From: Variovorax sp. ZS18.2.2
GTDB taxonomy: Bacteria > Pseudomonadota > Gammaproteobacteria > Burkholderiales > Burkholderiaceae_C
Assembly (NCBI RefSeq): GCF_024701975.1
Contig: NZ_JANLNM010000005.1
Coordinates: forward strand, 62,001-126,000
DNA length: 64,000 nt
Reading direction: 5' to 3'
Shown: positions 7,940-15,846 of the stretch, piece by piece
How positions within the stretch are numbered: position 1 is the first letter of the stretch
Layout: each line of letters starts with the position of its first letter
Notes under the pieces: model-generated
Told to the model about the DNA's origin: nothing
Databases searched by the model: none
The model's input: the letters and a program-made list of their open reading frames with translations, nothing else
Translations under genes and position numbers: made by a program

Positions 7940-8815
7940 ATGGACACCCACGTGCGACACCGCCGCATCCAGGTTGGCGATGTCGAAACCTTCTACCGCG
8001 AGGCCGGCCCGGCCGACGCCCCCGTCGTGCTGCTGCCGCACGGCTACCCGTGCTCGTCGTACGAATTTCGTGACCTCATGCCGCGCCTGGCCGACCGCTG
8101 GCGGCTGGTCGCGCCGGACTATCCCGGCGCGGGCTACAGCGCGACGCCGAACCACTTCGACTACAGCTTCGATGGCTATGCGGATTTTCTCGATCGCTTC
8201 GTGAAGACGCTCGGCCTTGAGCGCTTCGCCCTGTACCTGCACGACTTCGGATCGCCGATCGGCGCGCGCCTGGCCATCAAGGCGCCCGAGCGCGTGGTGG
8301 CGCTCATCATCCAGAACGGCGACATCCCCTACGAAGATGCCCTCGGGCCGAAGTACACGGAGATCGAAAACACCTGGGCACTGCCCATGGCGCAGATGCG
8401 CGCGAAGCTGGCCGAGGCGATCACCAAAGAAGTGTTCGAGGAGGAATTCCTCAACGCAGTGAGACCCGAGCTTGCCGAGCGCATTCCCCCGGATCTGTGG
8501 AAGCTGCACTGGTCGCTGGTCACGCCAAAGCGCAAGGAGATCGCCGTCAGCCTGATCGCGGGGCTGAAGGAGAACCGTGCCTGGTTTCCGCAGCACCGCC
8601 AGTACCTCGCCGAGCACCGCCCGCCGACGCTGATCGTCTGGGGGCCGCAGGATCACTACATGCCGGAGAAATCGGGCCGTGCCTATCTTCGGGACCTGCC
8701 GAATGCCGAGTTCCATCTGCTGGACGGCGGGCACTGGCTGCTGGAGACACACCTGGATGAAGTGGCAGCGCTGATACGCGATTTTCTGGGGCGGGTGCAT
8801 GTGCCGCCCGGGTGA
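7940..8815 (+). CDS. Alpha/beta hydrolase, haloalkane dehalogenase/epoxide hydrolase-like
   Basis: The 291-residue protein has an alpha/beta hydrolase core: HGYPCSSYEFRDLMP (oxyanion region), APDYPGAGYS, and a nucleophile elbow LHDFGSPIG in which aspartate occupies the nucleophile position, as in haloalkane dehalogenases and epoxide hydrolases rather than serine esterases. The acid is probably D of WGPQDHYMP and the general base H of DGGHWLLE. The substrate cannot be told. It diverges from pqqA and ends 43 bases before a strong terminator. An AAGGAAATG stretch serves as ribosome-binding site. Confidence 0.88.
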   Translation: MDTHVRHRRIQVGDVETFYREAGPADAPVVLLPHGYPCSSYEFRDLMPRLADRWRLVAPDYPGAGYSATPNHFDYSFDGYADFLDRFVKTLGLERFALYLHDFGSPIGARLAIKAPERVVALIIQNGDIPYEDALGPKYTEIENTWALPMAQMRAKLAEAITKEVFEEEFLNAVRPELAERIPPDLWKLHWSLVTPKRKEIAVSLIAGLKENRAWFPQHRQYLAEHRPPTLIVWGPQDHYMPEKSGRAYLRDLPNAEFHLLDGGHWLLETHLDEVAALIRDFLGRVHVPPG

Positions 8816-8858
8816 CGAAGGACACTTCCGCGCCAACGCCTGTAGCCGGCCAGAATGC

Positions 8859-8895
8859 AAAAAGCCCTAAGCAGTTGATTTGCTTAGGGCTTTTT
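8859..8895 (+). terminator. Bidirectional intrinsic terminator
   Basis: AAAAAGCCCTAAGCA and TGCTTAGGGCTTTTT form a perfect 15-bp stem with a 7-base loop, flanked by A and T runs. It terminates the hydrolase gene and would insulate the island that follows from upstream transcription in both directions. Confidence 0.92.
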
Positions 8896-9431
8896 GGCTT
8901 CGCAGTGCTCTTTTGATGCCGTCTAACCCATAAATATGCTCGCTGCGTCGGCATAAGTTGGCGTAATTTGATCGCCCACACGTGGCTCCGAACAGGGTTT
9001 TCATATCCCTTCCGAGGCTGCCAAGACGTTCGCAACTCATAAGTTGGCACGATCACCCAAATTGCCTCCATAAGTTGGCATAAACGAGATAGCGCTTTTT
9101 GCAGTGCTGCAACGACCATTGGCATCTAATCGCGACGACATCGGTTGACTTAGATGCACTCGATAAGTACTGTGATGGCATCTTTCAGGACTTCATCATG
9201 TTTAGCCATCGCAACCCCGCCCGAAATCGCCTTGCGATTTGCTGCACCTGCTCATCGCGCGGTGGAATAGCCGTATGCATATCGGCGGTCGGCCGCTCCA
9301 CGCGAATAGCCCGCCACTCGCGTTCGCTCACCCCGACAAACCTCGTGATCCTAGAGCCTCTCGGCCTCTGAAGCGCCTGCACTGAATCGCGGCGCAACGC
9401 CGCAGGCTCCACCACCAGTTTGGAGCCCATC
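8896..9431. other. Island-edge intergenic region with repeats and a possible relic ORF
   Basis: This 536-base stretch has three CATAAGTTGGC repeats (8952-9079). A minus-strand ORF ending at 9185 encodes protein-like sequence (RFVGVSEREWRAIRVERP, then ADMHTAIPPRDEQVQQIARR) whose plausible start lies between 9354 and 9433. It overlaps the region upstream of the AAA gene, resembles no family I can name, and could be a truncated gene left at the edge of a mobile or recombined segment. Confidence 0.4.
8952..9079 (+). repeat. Three direct repeats of CATAAGTTGGC
   Basis: Identical 11-mers start at 8952, 9038 and 9069, all in the same orientation. The first two are each followed after a few bases by GATCGCCCA or GATCACCCA, so the similarity extends beyond the core. 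Such short, same-orientation, unevenly spaced copies resemble transposase- or regulator-binding sites at an element end. I found no matching inverted set near 18.1 kb. Confidence 0.6.
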
Positions 9432-10823
9432 ATGTCCAGTGCAACGCCCCACGAAGAGCATCCCGCTAATCCGCCGCCGGCCTCTCTGCCTGCCGGCTAT
9501 CGCCTCTATACCCGGCAGCATCATCAGTCCGCTGCCGATCCGCGCAACTTCAAGCTGGCGGTGCCAGAAGCCGTCCTGCACGCCATCGAGCGGGAGGAAT
9601 TGGAGCGCCGAATCCGGGAGGGACAAGAGCGGGAGCAACGTATCCGCGATCTCCAGGCCCAGCGCGCTCTCGAGTCCACGACAGCTAGCGCCAAGGCGCC
9701 GACTCCGCCGTCTATCGTTCGGAATGTAAGCAAGTCCACCGAACCCGACGCCATGGTGCTGACCAAACAGCCGCCGAAGCGCAAGCACACCGTCCCCGTC
9801 TTCGACTGGAAGGCTGCACTTGCGCATTTCAGGAACCTGGAGTCCACGCCGAGTTCGCCCGACAGACAGCTCGTCAAGCGCGATCGGGCGCTCCTGGCTA
9901 AAGCGATGGAAAGAGGTTCCTGGCGCCGCATCAAATCGCCTCACGGCTGGCGCGACGAACTGACTGCACTCGCTCAGGAGATGCCCAACTTTGCGCCTGT
10001 GGCCCAGTTCATCGCCCAGCGCCTGGCACTGGCCGAACTCGCCGGTGCACCGTTGCATCCTCCACCCATCCTGCTGCTCGGTGACCCTGGTGTCGGGAAG
10101 TCGCACTTTGCCCTGCGCCTGTCCGAAAGCCTTGGCACGGTGGTCCAACGCGAGGCCTTTGACAACGCCGAGACGAGTTCGGGCCTGCGTGGCTCTGACC
10201 GGCACTGGGCCAACACGTCCGTCGGCGCCCTGTTCGAACTGATCGTCCTGGGTGAACACGCCAATCCGATCATCCTGCTTGACGAACTCGACAAGGGAAA
10301 GAGGGGCGGGAGCGGTTACCAGCCAATCGATTCGTTGCTCACGTTGCTCGAGCCCGTCACTGCATCACGGATCAAGGATCTGAGCGTCCAGTTCGAGTTC
10401 GATGCCTCCTATGTCTGGTACATCGCCACGGCGAACGACCCACGACGCATTCCCGCGCCGGTTCGTTCGCGTTTTGTCGAATTCACCATCGTGCCACCAG
10501 ACATCGACGGCCGTTTGGTTCTGGCCCAAAGTATCTACGCAGCGACGTTGAAGCGCATGGTTCCCGCCAAAGGCATCCGATCACGCTTCCGGCCGCTGAC
10601 GAACCTGCAGGTCTGCCGGCTGGCCTGGCTCACGCCGCGCCAGATCCGCATGACGGTTGAACGCGTCCTCGGCGCCGCCGCCCTGGCCGGACGCTGGCAC
10701 ATCGAGGACGCCGATCTAAACGAAGCCTTGCCGACGGTCATGCCGTCCGCAGGGAAGTCGCCGCCGCGAGATGACGACCCGGGCGACTCCTTCGCCTTTG
10801 TTCTTGTCAGGGATCCATCATGA
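9432..10823 (+). CDS. Lon-like AAA+ ATPase of an accessory operon
   Basis: The 463-residue protein has a roughly 150-residue low-complexity, charged, partly coiled N-terminal part and then one AAA+ module. Walker A is GDPGVGKS (near 217-224), Walker B IILLDELDK (near 279-287), and the sensor/arginine-finger region is ATANDPRRIPAPVRSRF; these are closest to the ATPase module of Lon, but no Lon protease domain follows. The ATG at 9432 has GGAG upstream. Its stop overlaps the next gene's ATG by four bases, so it is translationally coupled to a phosphoesterase. A remodelling role for nucleic-acid or protein substrates is possible; the actual target is unknown. Confidence 0.85.
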   Translation: MSSATPHEEHPANPPPASLPAGYRLYTRQHHQSAADPRNFKLAVPEAVLHAIEREELERRIREGQEREQRIRDLQAQRALESTTASAKAPTPPSIVRNVSKSTEPDAMVLTKQPPKRKHTVPVFDWKAALAHFRNLESTPSSPDRQLVKRDRALLAKAMERGSWRRIKSPHGWRDELTALAQEMPNFAPVAQFIAQRLALAELAGAPLHPPPILLLGDPGVGKSHFALRLSESLGTVVQREAFDNAETSSGLRGSDRHWANTSVGALFELIVLGEHANPIILLDELDKGKRGGSGYQPIDSLLTLLEPVTASRIKDLSVQFEFDASYVWYIATANDPRRIPAPVRSRFVEFTIVPPDIDGRLVLAQSIYAATLKRMVPAKGIRSRFRPLTNLQVCRLAWLTPRQIRMTVERVLGAAALAGRWHIEDADLNEALPTVMPSAGKSPPRDDDPGDSFAFVLVRDPS

Positions 10824-11860
10824 AGCTGCTTGTCTATTCCGATCTGCACCTCGAGTTCGGCACTTTCAACGTCCCGAAGGTCGACTATGACGTCGTCATC
10901 CTTGCCGGCGACATCTCCGTGCCTGCTTCCAAGGCCATGCGTTGGGCTCGACGACTAGACAACTTCGGGGAGACTGTTCCGATCGTCTTCGTGCCGGGAA
11001 ACCACGAATTTTTCGGGGGAGTGCTGCAAACCACGCAGAAGGAAATGGCGCTGACCGCGAACGCGTGCAACATTCACCTTCTGGCTCCCGGCGAAACCGC
11101 GATCGACGGCGTCCGGTTTCTGGGGTGCACGTTGTGGACCGATTTTGAACTGCCCATCCAGGCCAAGCCCGGCCCCGTCGTTGACATCGAGCGCGCCATG
11201 AAAGTGGCCAAACTCCAACTCAACGACTACTCATCGATCCGGTGGGCTGAGACACCAGAGGCGGCCAATCAGACCACGCAGCACGTCAAGCCGAGTAGGC
11301 GCCGGCTAACGCCCAAAGACACGTTAGCGCTACACCAACGTGACCGCGCTTGGCTAGCGGACAGGCTGGCTGAGCCCTTCGGTGGACCGACGGTGGTGGT
11401 GACCCATCACGCACCACACCGAGGGTCACTCGCGCCGCACTACCAGACCAACTGGTTGTCCGGTTCCTTTGTGAGCGAACTGCCGTCCTCATTCTTCGAT
11501 GTGCCCGCGATCTGGGTGCATGGCCATATCCACGAGAGCTTCGACTATCAAGTTGGTAAGTGCCGCGTGGTGTGCAATCCGCGCGGCTACCACTTGAACC
11601 GGCGGAGGGAGTTCGAGAACAAGAGCTTCGACCCTGGATTGATTATTGAGATCATGACCTTGGTGCGGCCGGAGACGGCCCGCCTTTCACAAGAATTGCA
11701 GGCTCTTGCAGCCCAGGTGTTCGGCGTGTCGGCCCAGGCCTGGCTGGATAAACCACACGAATTGCTCGATGGCCGAACGCCGGCAGCGTTCGCTGCCGAG
11801 GGCGGCTCTGACAAGGTGCGATCGATGCTCAACGCCATTCAACACGGCGGTGTCGTATGA
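10820..11860 (+). CDS. Calcineurin-like phosphoesterase fused to a DUF2384 antitoxin-type domain
   Basis: Residues 1 to about 275 form a calcineurin-like metallophosphoesterase with all metal motifs: SDLHLE, LAGDI, PGNHEF, THHAPH and HGHIH. Residues about 297-346 differ: VFGVSAQAWLDKPHELLDG, then RTPAAFAA, EGGSDKV and IQHG, which match the DUF2384 domain found at the C-terminus of MbcA/ParS/Xre antitoxins (WL..P...L.GrtP......G...V...L..i.hG). No RES or other toxin gene is adjacent. The paralogue two genes downstream lacks this tail. Start and stop overlap the neighbouring genes. Substrate unknown; neighbours suggest phosphorylated RNA ends or nucleotides. Confidence 0.85.
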   Translation: MKLLVYSDLHLEFGTFNVPKVDYDVVILAGDISVPASKAMRWARRLDNFGETVPIVFVPGNHEFFGGVLQTTQKEMALTANACNIHLLAPGETAIDGVRFLGCTLWTDFELPIQAKPGPVVDIERAMKVAKLQLNDYSSIRWAETPEAANQTTQHVKPSRRRLTPKDTLALHQRDRAWLADRLAEPFGGPTVVVTHHAPHRGSLAPHYQTNWLSGSFVSELPSSFFDVPAIWVHGHIHESFDYQVGKCRVVCNPRGYHLNRRREFENKSFDPGLIIEIMTLVRPETARLSQELQALAAQVFGVSAQAWLDKPHELLDGRTPAAFAAEGGSDKVRSMLNAIQHGGVV

Positions 11861-11951
11861 GGACCGCGGCGGCGCCGTTCCGCGCCTTCGGCGTTGGCAT
11901 GGGCTCGCACCTGACGCGGCCGCTGAATTGGCGTGGGTTGGGAGGTCCGAA

Positions 11952-12404
11952 GTGATCCTGTTCCTCGACTTCGACGGCGTGCTCCACCCCGAAGGGGAGG
12001 ACCGCATCTACGACGGCGGCGTCGACTTCTGCTTCCTGCCGCGCCTAGAGGCCCTGCTGCGCGAGTTTCCTTTCGTGAAGATCGTGATCAGTTCGTCCTG
12101 GCGTGAGCACCTGCTCAACAAGACGCTGCTGAAGCCGTTCTCCAGCGACATCCGGACTCGCATCGCTGGAGTTATCCCTCCTTCGGGCTTTGGCCTTCAG
12201 CCGCCGTACAGGAATCGCGAAGGAGAAATCCTCGCCTGGCTCCAGATCCACGATGTGGTCGACGAGCCCTGGGTCGCACTCGACGATGCCTATTGGCAGT
12301 TCGATCAATGCAAGGACCATCTGGTGGTGTGCGGCTCGTTCACCGGCTTCGACGACAGGGCCAGTGCCGAGCTTCGTGCTCGCTTTGAAGGGGCATGCCA
12401 ATGA
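11952..12404 (+). CDS. HAD_SAK-type phosphatase (RNA-repair-associated HAD domain)
   Basis: The 150-residue protein begins MILFLDFDGVLHPEG, the DxDG motif I of HAD phosphatases, followed by VISSSWRE (motif II region) and WVALDD (motif IV). This compact arrangement matches the HAD domain described in 'Swiss army knife' RNA-repair proteins. I chose the GTG at 11952, preceded by TTGGGAGG, because the catalytic strand begins there; upstream in-frame sequence overlaps the previous gene and is not protein-like. A 3'- or 5'-end phosphatase activity would fit, but only by family. It overlaps the second phosphoesterase by four bases. Confidence 0.85.
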   Translation: MILFLDFDGVLHPEGEDRIYDGGVDFCFLPRLEALLREFPFVKIVISSSWREHLLNKTLLKPFSSDIRTRIAGVIPPSGFGLQPPYRNREGEILAWLQIHDVVDEPWVALDDAYWQFDQCKDHLVVCGSFTGFDDRASAELRARFEGACQ

Positions 12405-13234
12405 AAGTTCTGGTCCTCTCCGACCTTCACCTCGAGTTCGCACCCTTCGAGCCGGTGCCTGATCTCGAATTCGATGTCGTCATCCTCGCCGGCGACATCC
12501 ATTCGCCGGCCAAGCGCGCCGTTCAATGGGCGGCGAATCGCTTTCGCGGCAAGCCCGTGGTCTACCTGCTCGGCAACCATGAGTACTTCGATGGACGCTT
12601 GGACACGACATTGGCCGAAGCGCGCCGCGAAGCCGAAGGCAGCAATGTCCATCTGCTCGATGGTGACGAGTTGGTGATCGACGGTGTGCGCTTTCTGGGC
12701 GCGACACTGTGGACCGACTTCGAACTCGCCATCGAGACGCCTGAAGGTCCGATCAGCGATGTCGGGCGGGCCATGAAGATGGCGACCAATCTGCTGAACG
12801 ACTACGCGCTGATCCGCACAGCGGACGAGTCGGCAGAGCCAGATACCTGGCGCGACAAGCAGGGAAGAAAGCTCCAGGCGGCCGACACGCTTCGGATCCA
12901 TCAGGCGCAGCGTGCCTGGCTGCGCGACAGACTCTCGGAACCGTTCGCTGGACCGACGGTGGTTGTGACGCACCATGCTCCCCATCGCGGTTCACTCGCG
13001 CAGCGCTACGCCGATGACTGGGCCTCAGGTGCCTTCGTCACCGAGCTTCCGGATGCATTCTTTGATATGCCCGTGCTCTGGGTCCACGGTCACACGCATC
13101 AGCAGTTCGACTACCGAGTCCGCGCTTGCCGATTCGTGTGCAATCCGCGCGGTTATGTGAACTGGAGCGGCAGGATCGAAAATAAGGCATTCGATCCGGG
13201 CCTGGTCATCGACGTGAATCCTTCCGCCACTTAA
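12401..13234 (+). CDS. Calcineurin-like phosphoesterase, paralogue without DUF2384 tail
   Basis: The 277-residue protein has SDLHLE, LAGDI, GNHEYF, THHAPH and HGHTH, the full calcineurin-like metal set. It aligns along its whole length with the first phosphoesterase of the operon (same TLWTDFEL, GPTVVVTHHAPHRGSLA and CNPRGY segments) and stops where the other protein's extra domain begins. The pair therefore looks like a duplication within the operon, one copy having gained or lost the DUF2384 part. The ATG at 12401 overlaps the HAD stop; an ATG at 12395 is an alternative. Confidence 0.88.
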   Translation: MKVLVLSDLHLEFAPFEPVPDLEFDVVILAGDIHSPAKRAVQWAANRFRGKPVVYLLGNHEYFDGRLDTTLAEARREAEGSNVHLLDGDELVIDGVRFLGATLWTDFELAIETPEGPISDVGRAMKMATNLLNDYALIRTADESAEPDTWRDKQGRKLQAADTLRIHQAQRAWLRDRLSEPFAGPTVVVTHHAPHRGSLAQRYADDWASGAFVTELPDAFFDMPVLWVHGHTHQQFDYRVRACRFVCNPRGYVNWSGRIENKAFDPGLVIDVNPSAT

Positions 13235-13349
13235 GCAGCTCATATAACTCCTCACACGCCTTGAGACCGAACGTCGCAGATCCGTTTGAAATGTGCGGCC
13301 AGCGCATCGACGTGAATGACCGCTTTGTTCAGCGCGGCACAATGCGTCC

Positions 13350-13790
13350 ATGCCAAACATCGCCTCGATCCTCAAAGCCGAAATCTCCCGCGTTGCTCGC
13401 AAAGAAGTGCGCGCTGAGATAGAAACCCTCAAGAAGGCATCCGTCGCCCATCGCTCATCGATTGCAGAGCTACGTCGCCAAGTGAATTCACTCGAGAAGG
13501 AACTGCGTCGTGTTGCGAAGGGTGCGAAGCGCCCCAGCACCGCAGTTGATTCGGACAATGACGCGGCAGCAGGCACGAAGCGCCGATTCAGCGCAAGCAG
13601 GTTGACCGCACACCGCGCAAAGCTCGGGCTCTCCGCGGCAAGCTATGGACAACTGATCGGCGTTTCCGGGCAGACGATCTATCACTGGGAACAAGGCAAG
13701 GCACGTCCGCGGGCGGCACAACTCGAAAATCTTGCGGCAGTGCGAGATCTCGGCGCTCGCGAAATTGCAGAGCGCCTGACCACGCGGTAG
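13350..13790 (+). CDS. XRE-type HTH protein with N-terminal coiled coil
   Basis: The 146-residue protein starts MPNIASILKAEISRVARKEV, followed by a heptad-like charged region (about residues 15-60) and then a helix-turn-helix (SAASYGQLIGVSGQTIYHWEQG, about 95-116). The layout is seen in small phage/island regulators of proteobacteria. It has its own gap of 115 bases after the phosphoesterase operon and ends immediately next to the stop of the PIN-like gene coming from the other side. It may regulate the upstream operon or itself; the target is not visible. Confidence 0.75.
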   Translation: MPNIASILKAEISRVARKEVRAEIETLKKASVAHRSSIAELRRQVNSLEKELRRVAKGAKRPSTAVDSDNDAAAGTKRRFSASRLTAHRAKLGLSAASYGQLIGVSGQTIYHWEQGKARPRAAQLENLAAVRDLGAREIAERLTTR

Positions 13791-14417
13791 TCAGAGCATC
13801 TCGCAGATCAACGAGGGATCGCACAGCGAAGTCAGCTCGCCGATGTAAGAGGCGAGTGCCTCCCGGACCGAAGCCTCCCCTGCGTCGCAGCGGCTCCCCA
13901 TGATGATGTTCACGGCAACGTCGATCTTCTTCCAAGGACACACCTTGGATCGAAGCACGTCCAATCCCCACTGGTTCAGTCCTGCCTCGATGATTCGTTC
14001 CACGCAGATCACTCGGCCATGAAACGGTTCACGTGCTTCAGGCGGTAGCGCTGCGAGTGCCCGCAGCGCCCGCTTGTCTCCCGTCAGCAGCCGTGTATCC
14101 GGCGCTGCCACGAGCGATGCGAGCAGCACCGCCTCGCCAGCGTCGATGCCCAACACGTTTTCGAAATCCCCTAGGCTTTGACTCGCAGGCTCGATCGGCG
14201 CCTGCATCAAGGCGATGGCTTCGAGCACGCGGTCGGCCGCCTCGACCGCGTGGAACACCCGCCCGTCGAGCTTGCTCTTTGCCTTGATGGCCCGGTATTT
14301 CGACGAGGCGAGCGTCGTGCACTCTTGCAGCGGGATACCCATCAACGACGGGATCTCCTCGAGAAGCCCCCAGTGCGCCAGCTTGCACAGCGCGTCGACG
14401 TCAATCAGCAGACGCAC
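13791..14417 (-). CDS. PIN-like domain protein
   Basis: The 208-residue product starts MRLLIDVDALCKLAHWGLL, with an acidic residue after the first strand as in PIN nucleases. Further acidic positions occur in GIDAGEAVLL and RLLTGDKRAL, which fit the PIN fold order (D...E...D). The GTG start at 14417 is three bases after the ImmA/IrrE-like gene stop and has GGAG upstream. PIN proteins are commonly RNA-cleaving toxins or effectors; here it is the third gene of an HTH/metallopeptidase operon. The fold assignment is by pattern and not certain. Confidence 0.6.
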   Translation of the reverse strand: MRLLIDVDALCKLAHWGLLEEIPSLMGIPLQECTTLASSKYRAIKAKSKLDGRVFHAVEAADRVLEAIALMQAPIEPASQSLGDFENVLGIDAGEAVLLASLVAAPDTRLLTGDKRALRALAALPPEAREPFHGRVICVERIIEAGLNQWGLDVLRSKVCPWKKIDVAVNIIMGSRCDAGEASVREALASYIGELTSLCDPSLICEML

Positions 14418-14420
14418 GCC

Positions 14421-15443
14421 TCAGTTCGCTCCATCCCAGCCGGTGATCTGCGACACGAGGTCTTGCAGGTCGTCGGCGACGCGGCTGAGATCCAGGTGCG
14501 AGCGCAACTGCTGCAGCAGCGCCCCCTCTGGATCCAGGTCTTCACTGAGGAAGTTCAACGCCGTCAGCGCAGTGGGCCAACGCTTTGTGAGAAAGGCATA
14601 TCTCAGAACGAAGTGTCCCGCTTCAATCCCCACAGCGCTGGCAGCACCGCGGGCGAGTACCGCGATGTCCACAGGCGCGGCCAGAACGGGCCATTTGGTC
14701 ACATGCGCCGTCACCTCGTCGCCGCCCAGCGTCTGGAGTGCGAAGTTGTCCGCCTCTGCTTCCTGGCCGTCTGTCGACAGCTCGGTTGCGTACGTGCTCG
14801 TCTCCTGAAGCGAGACATCGATGATGGAAGATCCTGGACGCAGATGCCCCAGCGCGATGTGTCCGATCTCATGCGCCAAGATAAAGCTCAGCCAAGCCCT
14901 AGACGACTTCTTCTTGGCGATCACGATGGCCGGACGTCCGCCCAACTGCAGCGCGGCCCCATCCATCTTGCGCACGCCCACAGGCAGGTGTGGCAAGGGA
15001 ATGACCGGGATTCCGTGGGCCCAGCACAGGTCCAGAAGGGCACTGAAACCGAACTGACCGGCGCGATCGCGCATGGCCAGTGCGCGCAACTCACCTGGAT
15101 TTGGAGGCAGCGGAACGTACGGGATCGGCAAGGCGGCCAGCACTGCCTGCGCAAGAGATGACGCAATGAAGCTTGCGGCCGAGAGTGAAGACGCCTCAAT
15201 GTTGACCGAGTGCTTGTAGGCAACGCTGGCCATGGCACCTTTGGGAACGATCTGCCCCGACAGCAGCGGCTGAAGCTCGACGCTCAGCCGCCTGCTCACG
15301 TGCATCGCCAACTCCGCCGCACCGCCGCGTTCCTTCTCCAGTGCGGGATCCCACCAGTCAGGCAGAAGCCGACGCACTTGCGCGCGCGTCAGGCCGATCG
15401 CCGACACGGCTTGGTAGATGGTCTTGGCATCCGGATGGGTCAC
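14421..15443 (-). CDS. ImmA/IrrE family metallopeptidase
   Basis: The 340-residue protein contains HEIGHIALGH (H191-E-x2-H195), the zinc-protease motif of the ImmA/IrrE family, followed by EAEADNFA, the second conserved acidic helix. ImmA/IrrE peptidases typically cleave an HTH repressor in response to a signal. Here the upstream overlapping gene (ATGA overlap) encodes just such an HTH protein and the downstream gene a PIN-like protein. This suggests a protease-repressor switch governing the locus. Confidence 0.85.
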   Translation of the reverse strand: MTHPDAKTIYQAVSAIGLTRAQVRRLLPDWWDPALEKERGGAAELAMHVSRRLSVELQPLLSGQIVPKGAMASVAYKHSVNIEASSLSAASFIASSLAQAVLAALPIPYVPLPPNPGELRALAMRDRAGQFGFSALLDLCWAHGIPVIPLPHLPVGVRKMDGAALQLGGRPAIVIAKKKSSRAWLSFILAHEIGHIALGHLRPGSSIIDVSLQETSTYATELSTDGQEAEADNFALQTLGGDEVTAHVTKWPVLAAPVDIAVLARGAASAVGIEAGHFVLRYAFLTKRWPTALTALNFLSEDLDPEGALLQQLRSHLDLSRVADDLQDLVSQITGWDGAN

Positions 15444-15823
15444 TGCATGTTCCTGGTTGCCGTCAATGGTGCACTTTTCAGGACGGGCCCTAACGCCTCG
15501 ATCAATCGGGCGAGCAAGTCGGCCGTCTCCGGCCGTCCGTCCCAGACACGCTCAAGCGCCCCTCGCACACGGGGATTATCGAGCACGCTGTCTATCTCTG
15601 TTATGCCATTTTCAAAATCAATATTTGCATAATCCAACAGCGGCCGTATGGCTGCCGTCACGGACTTGGTCCGTCCACTCAAAAATCGGCTCACTGTGGG
15701 TTGGCCTACACCAGCAGCCTGAGCAAGTGCATTCACAGAGATACTCTGTCGCTTCAGGTACAGCCGTAGCGCTTCTCGGGCCCGGACAGCTTCCAAGGTG
15801 GTGGGTTTTGCTGTTCTTGGCAT
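15440..15823 (-). CDS. XRE-type HTH regulator of the ImmA/PIN operon
   Basis: The 127-residue protein has a Cro/CI-like helix-turn-helix (ISVNALAQAAGVGQPTVSRF, about residues 28-47) and a C-terminal part (SVLDNPRVRGALERVWDGRP). Its ATG sits four bases from the perfect palindrome at 15827-15842, which is therefore a likely binding site. The ATG coincides with the predicted transcription start, so the message may be leaderless. It overlaps the metallopeptidase gene by four bases and is likely the target of that peptidase. Confidence 0.78.
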   Translation of the reverse strand: MPRTAKPTTLEAVRAREALRLYLKRQSISVNALAQAAGVGQPTVSRFLSGRTKSVTAAIRPLLDYANIDFENGITEIDSVLDNPRVRGALERVWDGRPETADLLARLIEALGPVLKSAPLTATRNMQ

Positions 15824-15826
15824 AAC

Positions 15827-15842
15827 TGCATTATATAATGCA
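15827..15842. promoter_or_regulatory. Perfect 16-bp palindrome with back-to-back -10 boxes
   Basis: TGCATTATATAATGCA is fully symmetric. It contains TATAAT at 15834-15839 on the plus strand and at 15835-15830 on the minus strand. Seven to eight bases beyond each box lie the ATG of the sce7726-like gene (15847) and of the HTH gene (15823). The site thus looks like a symmetric promoter/operator for both divergent operons, with little or no 5' leader on either. Confidence 0.75.
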
Positions 15843-15846
15843 TAAA

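Noticed and set aside
9432..10823. AAA protein as a TnsC/TniB-type transposition ATPase
   Set aside because: Motifs are closer to Lon, and no DDE transposase or TnsA-like gene is nearby, despite the repeats upstream.
10820..13234. The two phosphoesterases as an assembly duplication
   Set aside because: They are clearly diverged in sequence and differ in domain content, so they are true paralogues.
15838..15846. Upstream ATG (15838) as start of the sce7726-like gene
   Set aside because: It falls inside the palindromic -10 region, which could not then be upstream of the transcript; 15847 fits better.
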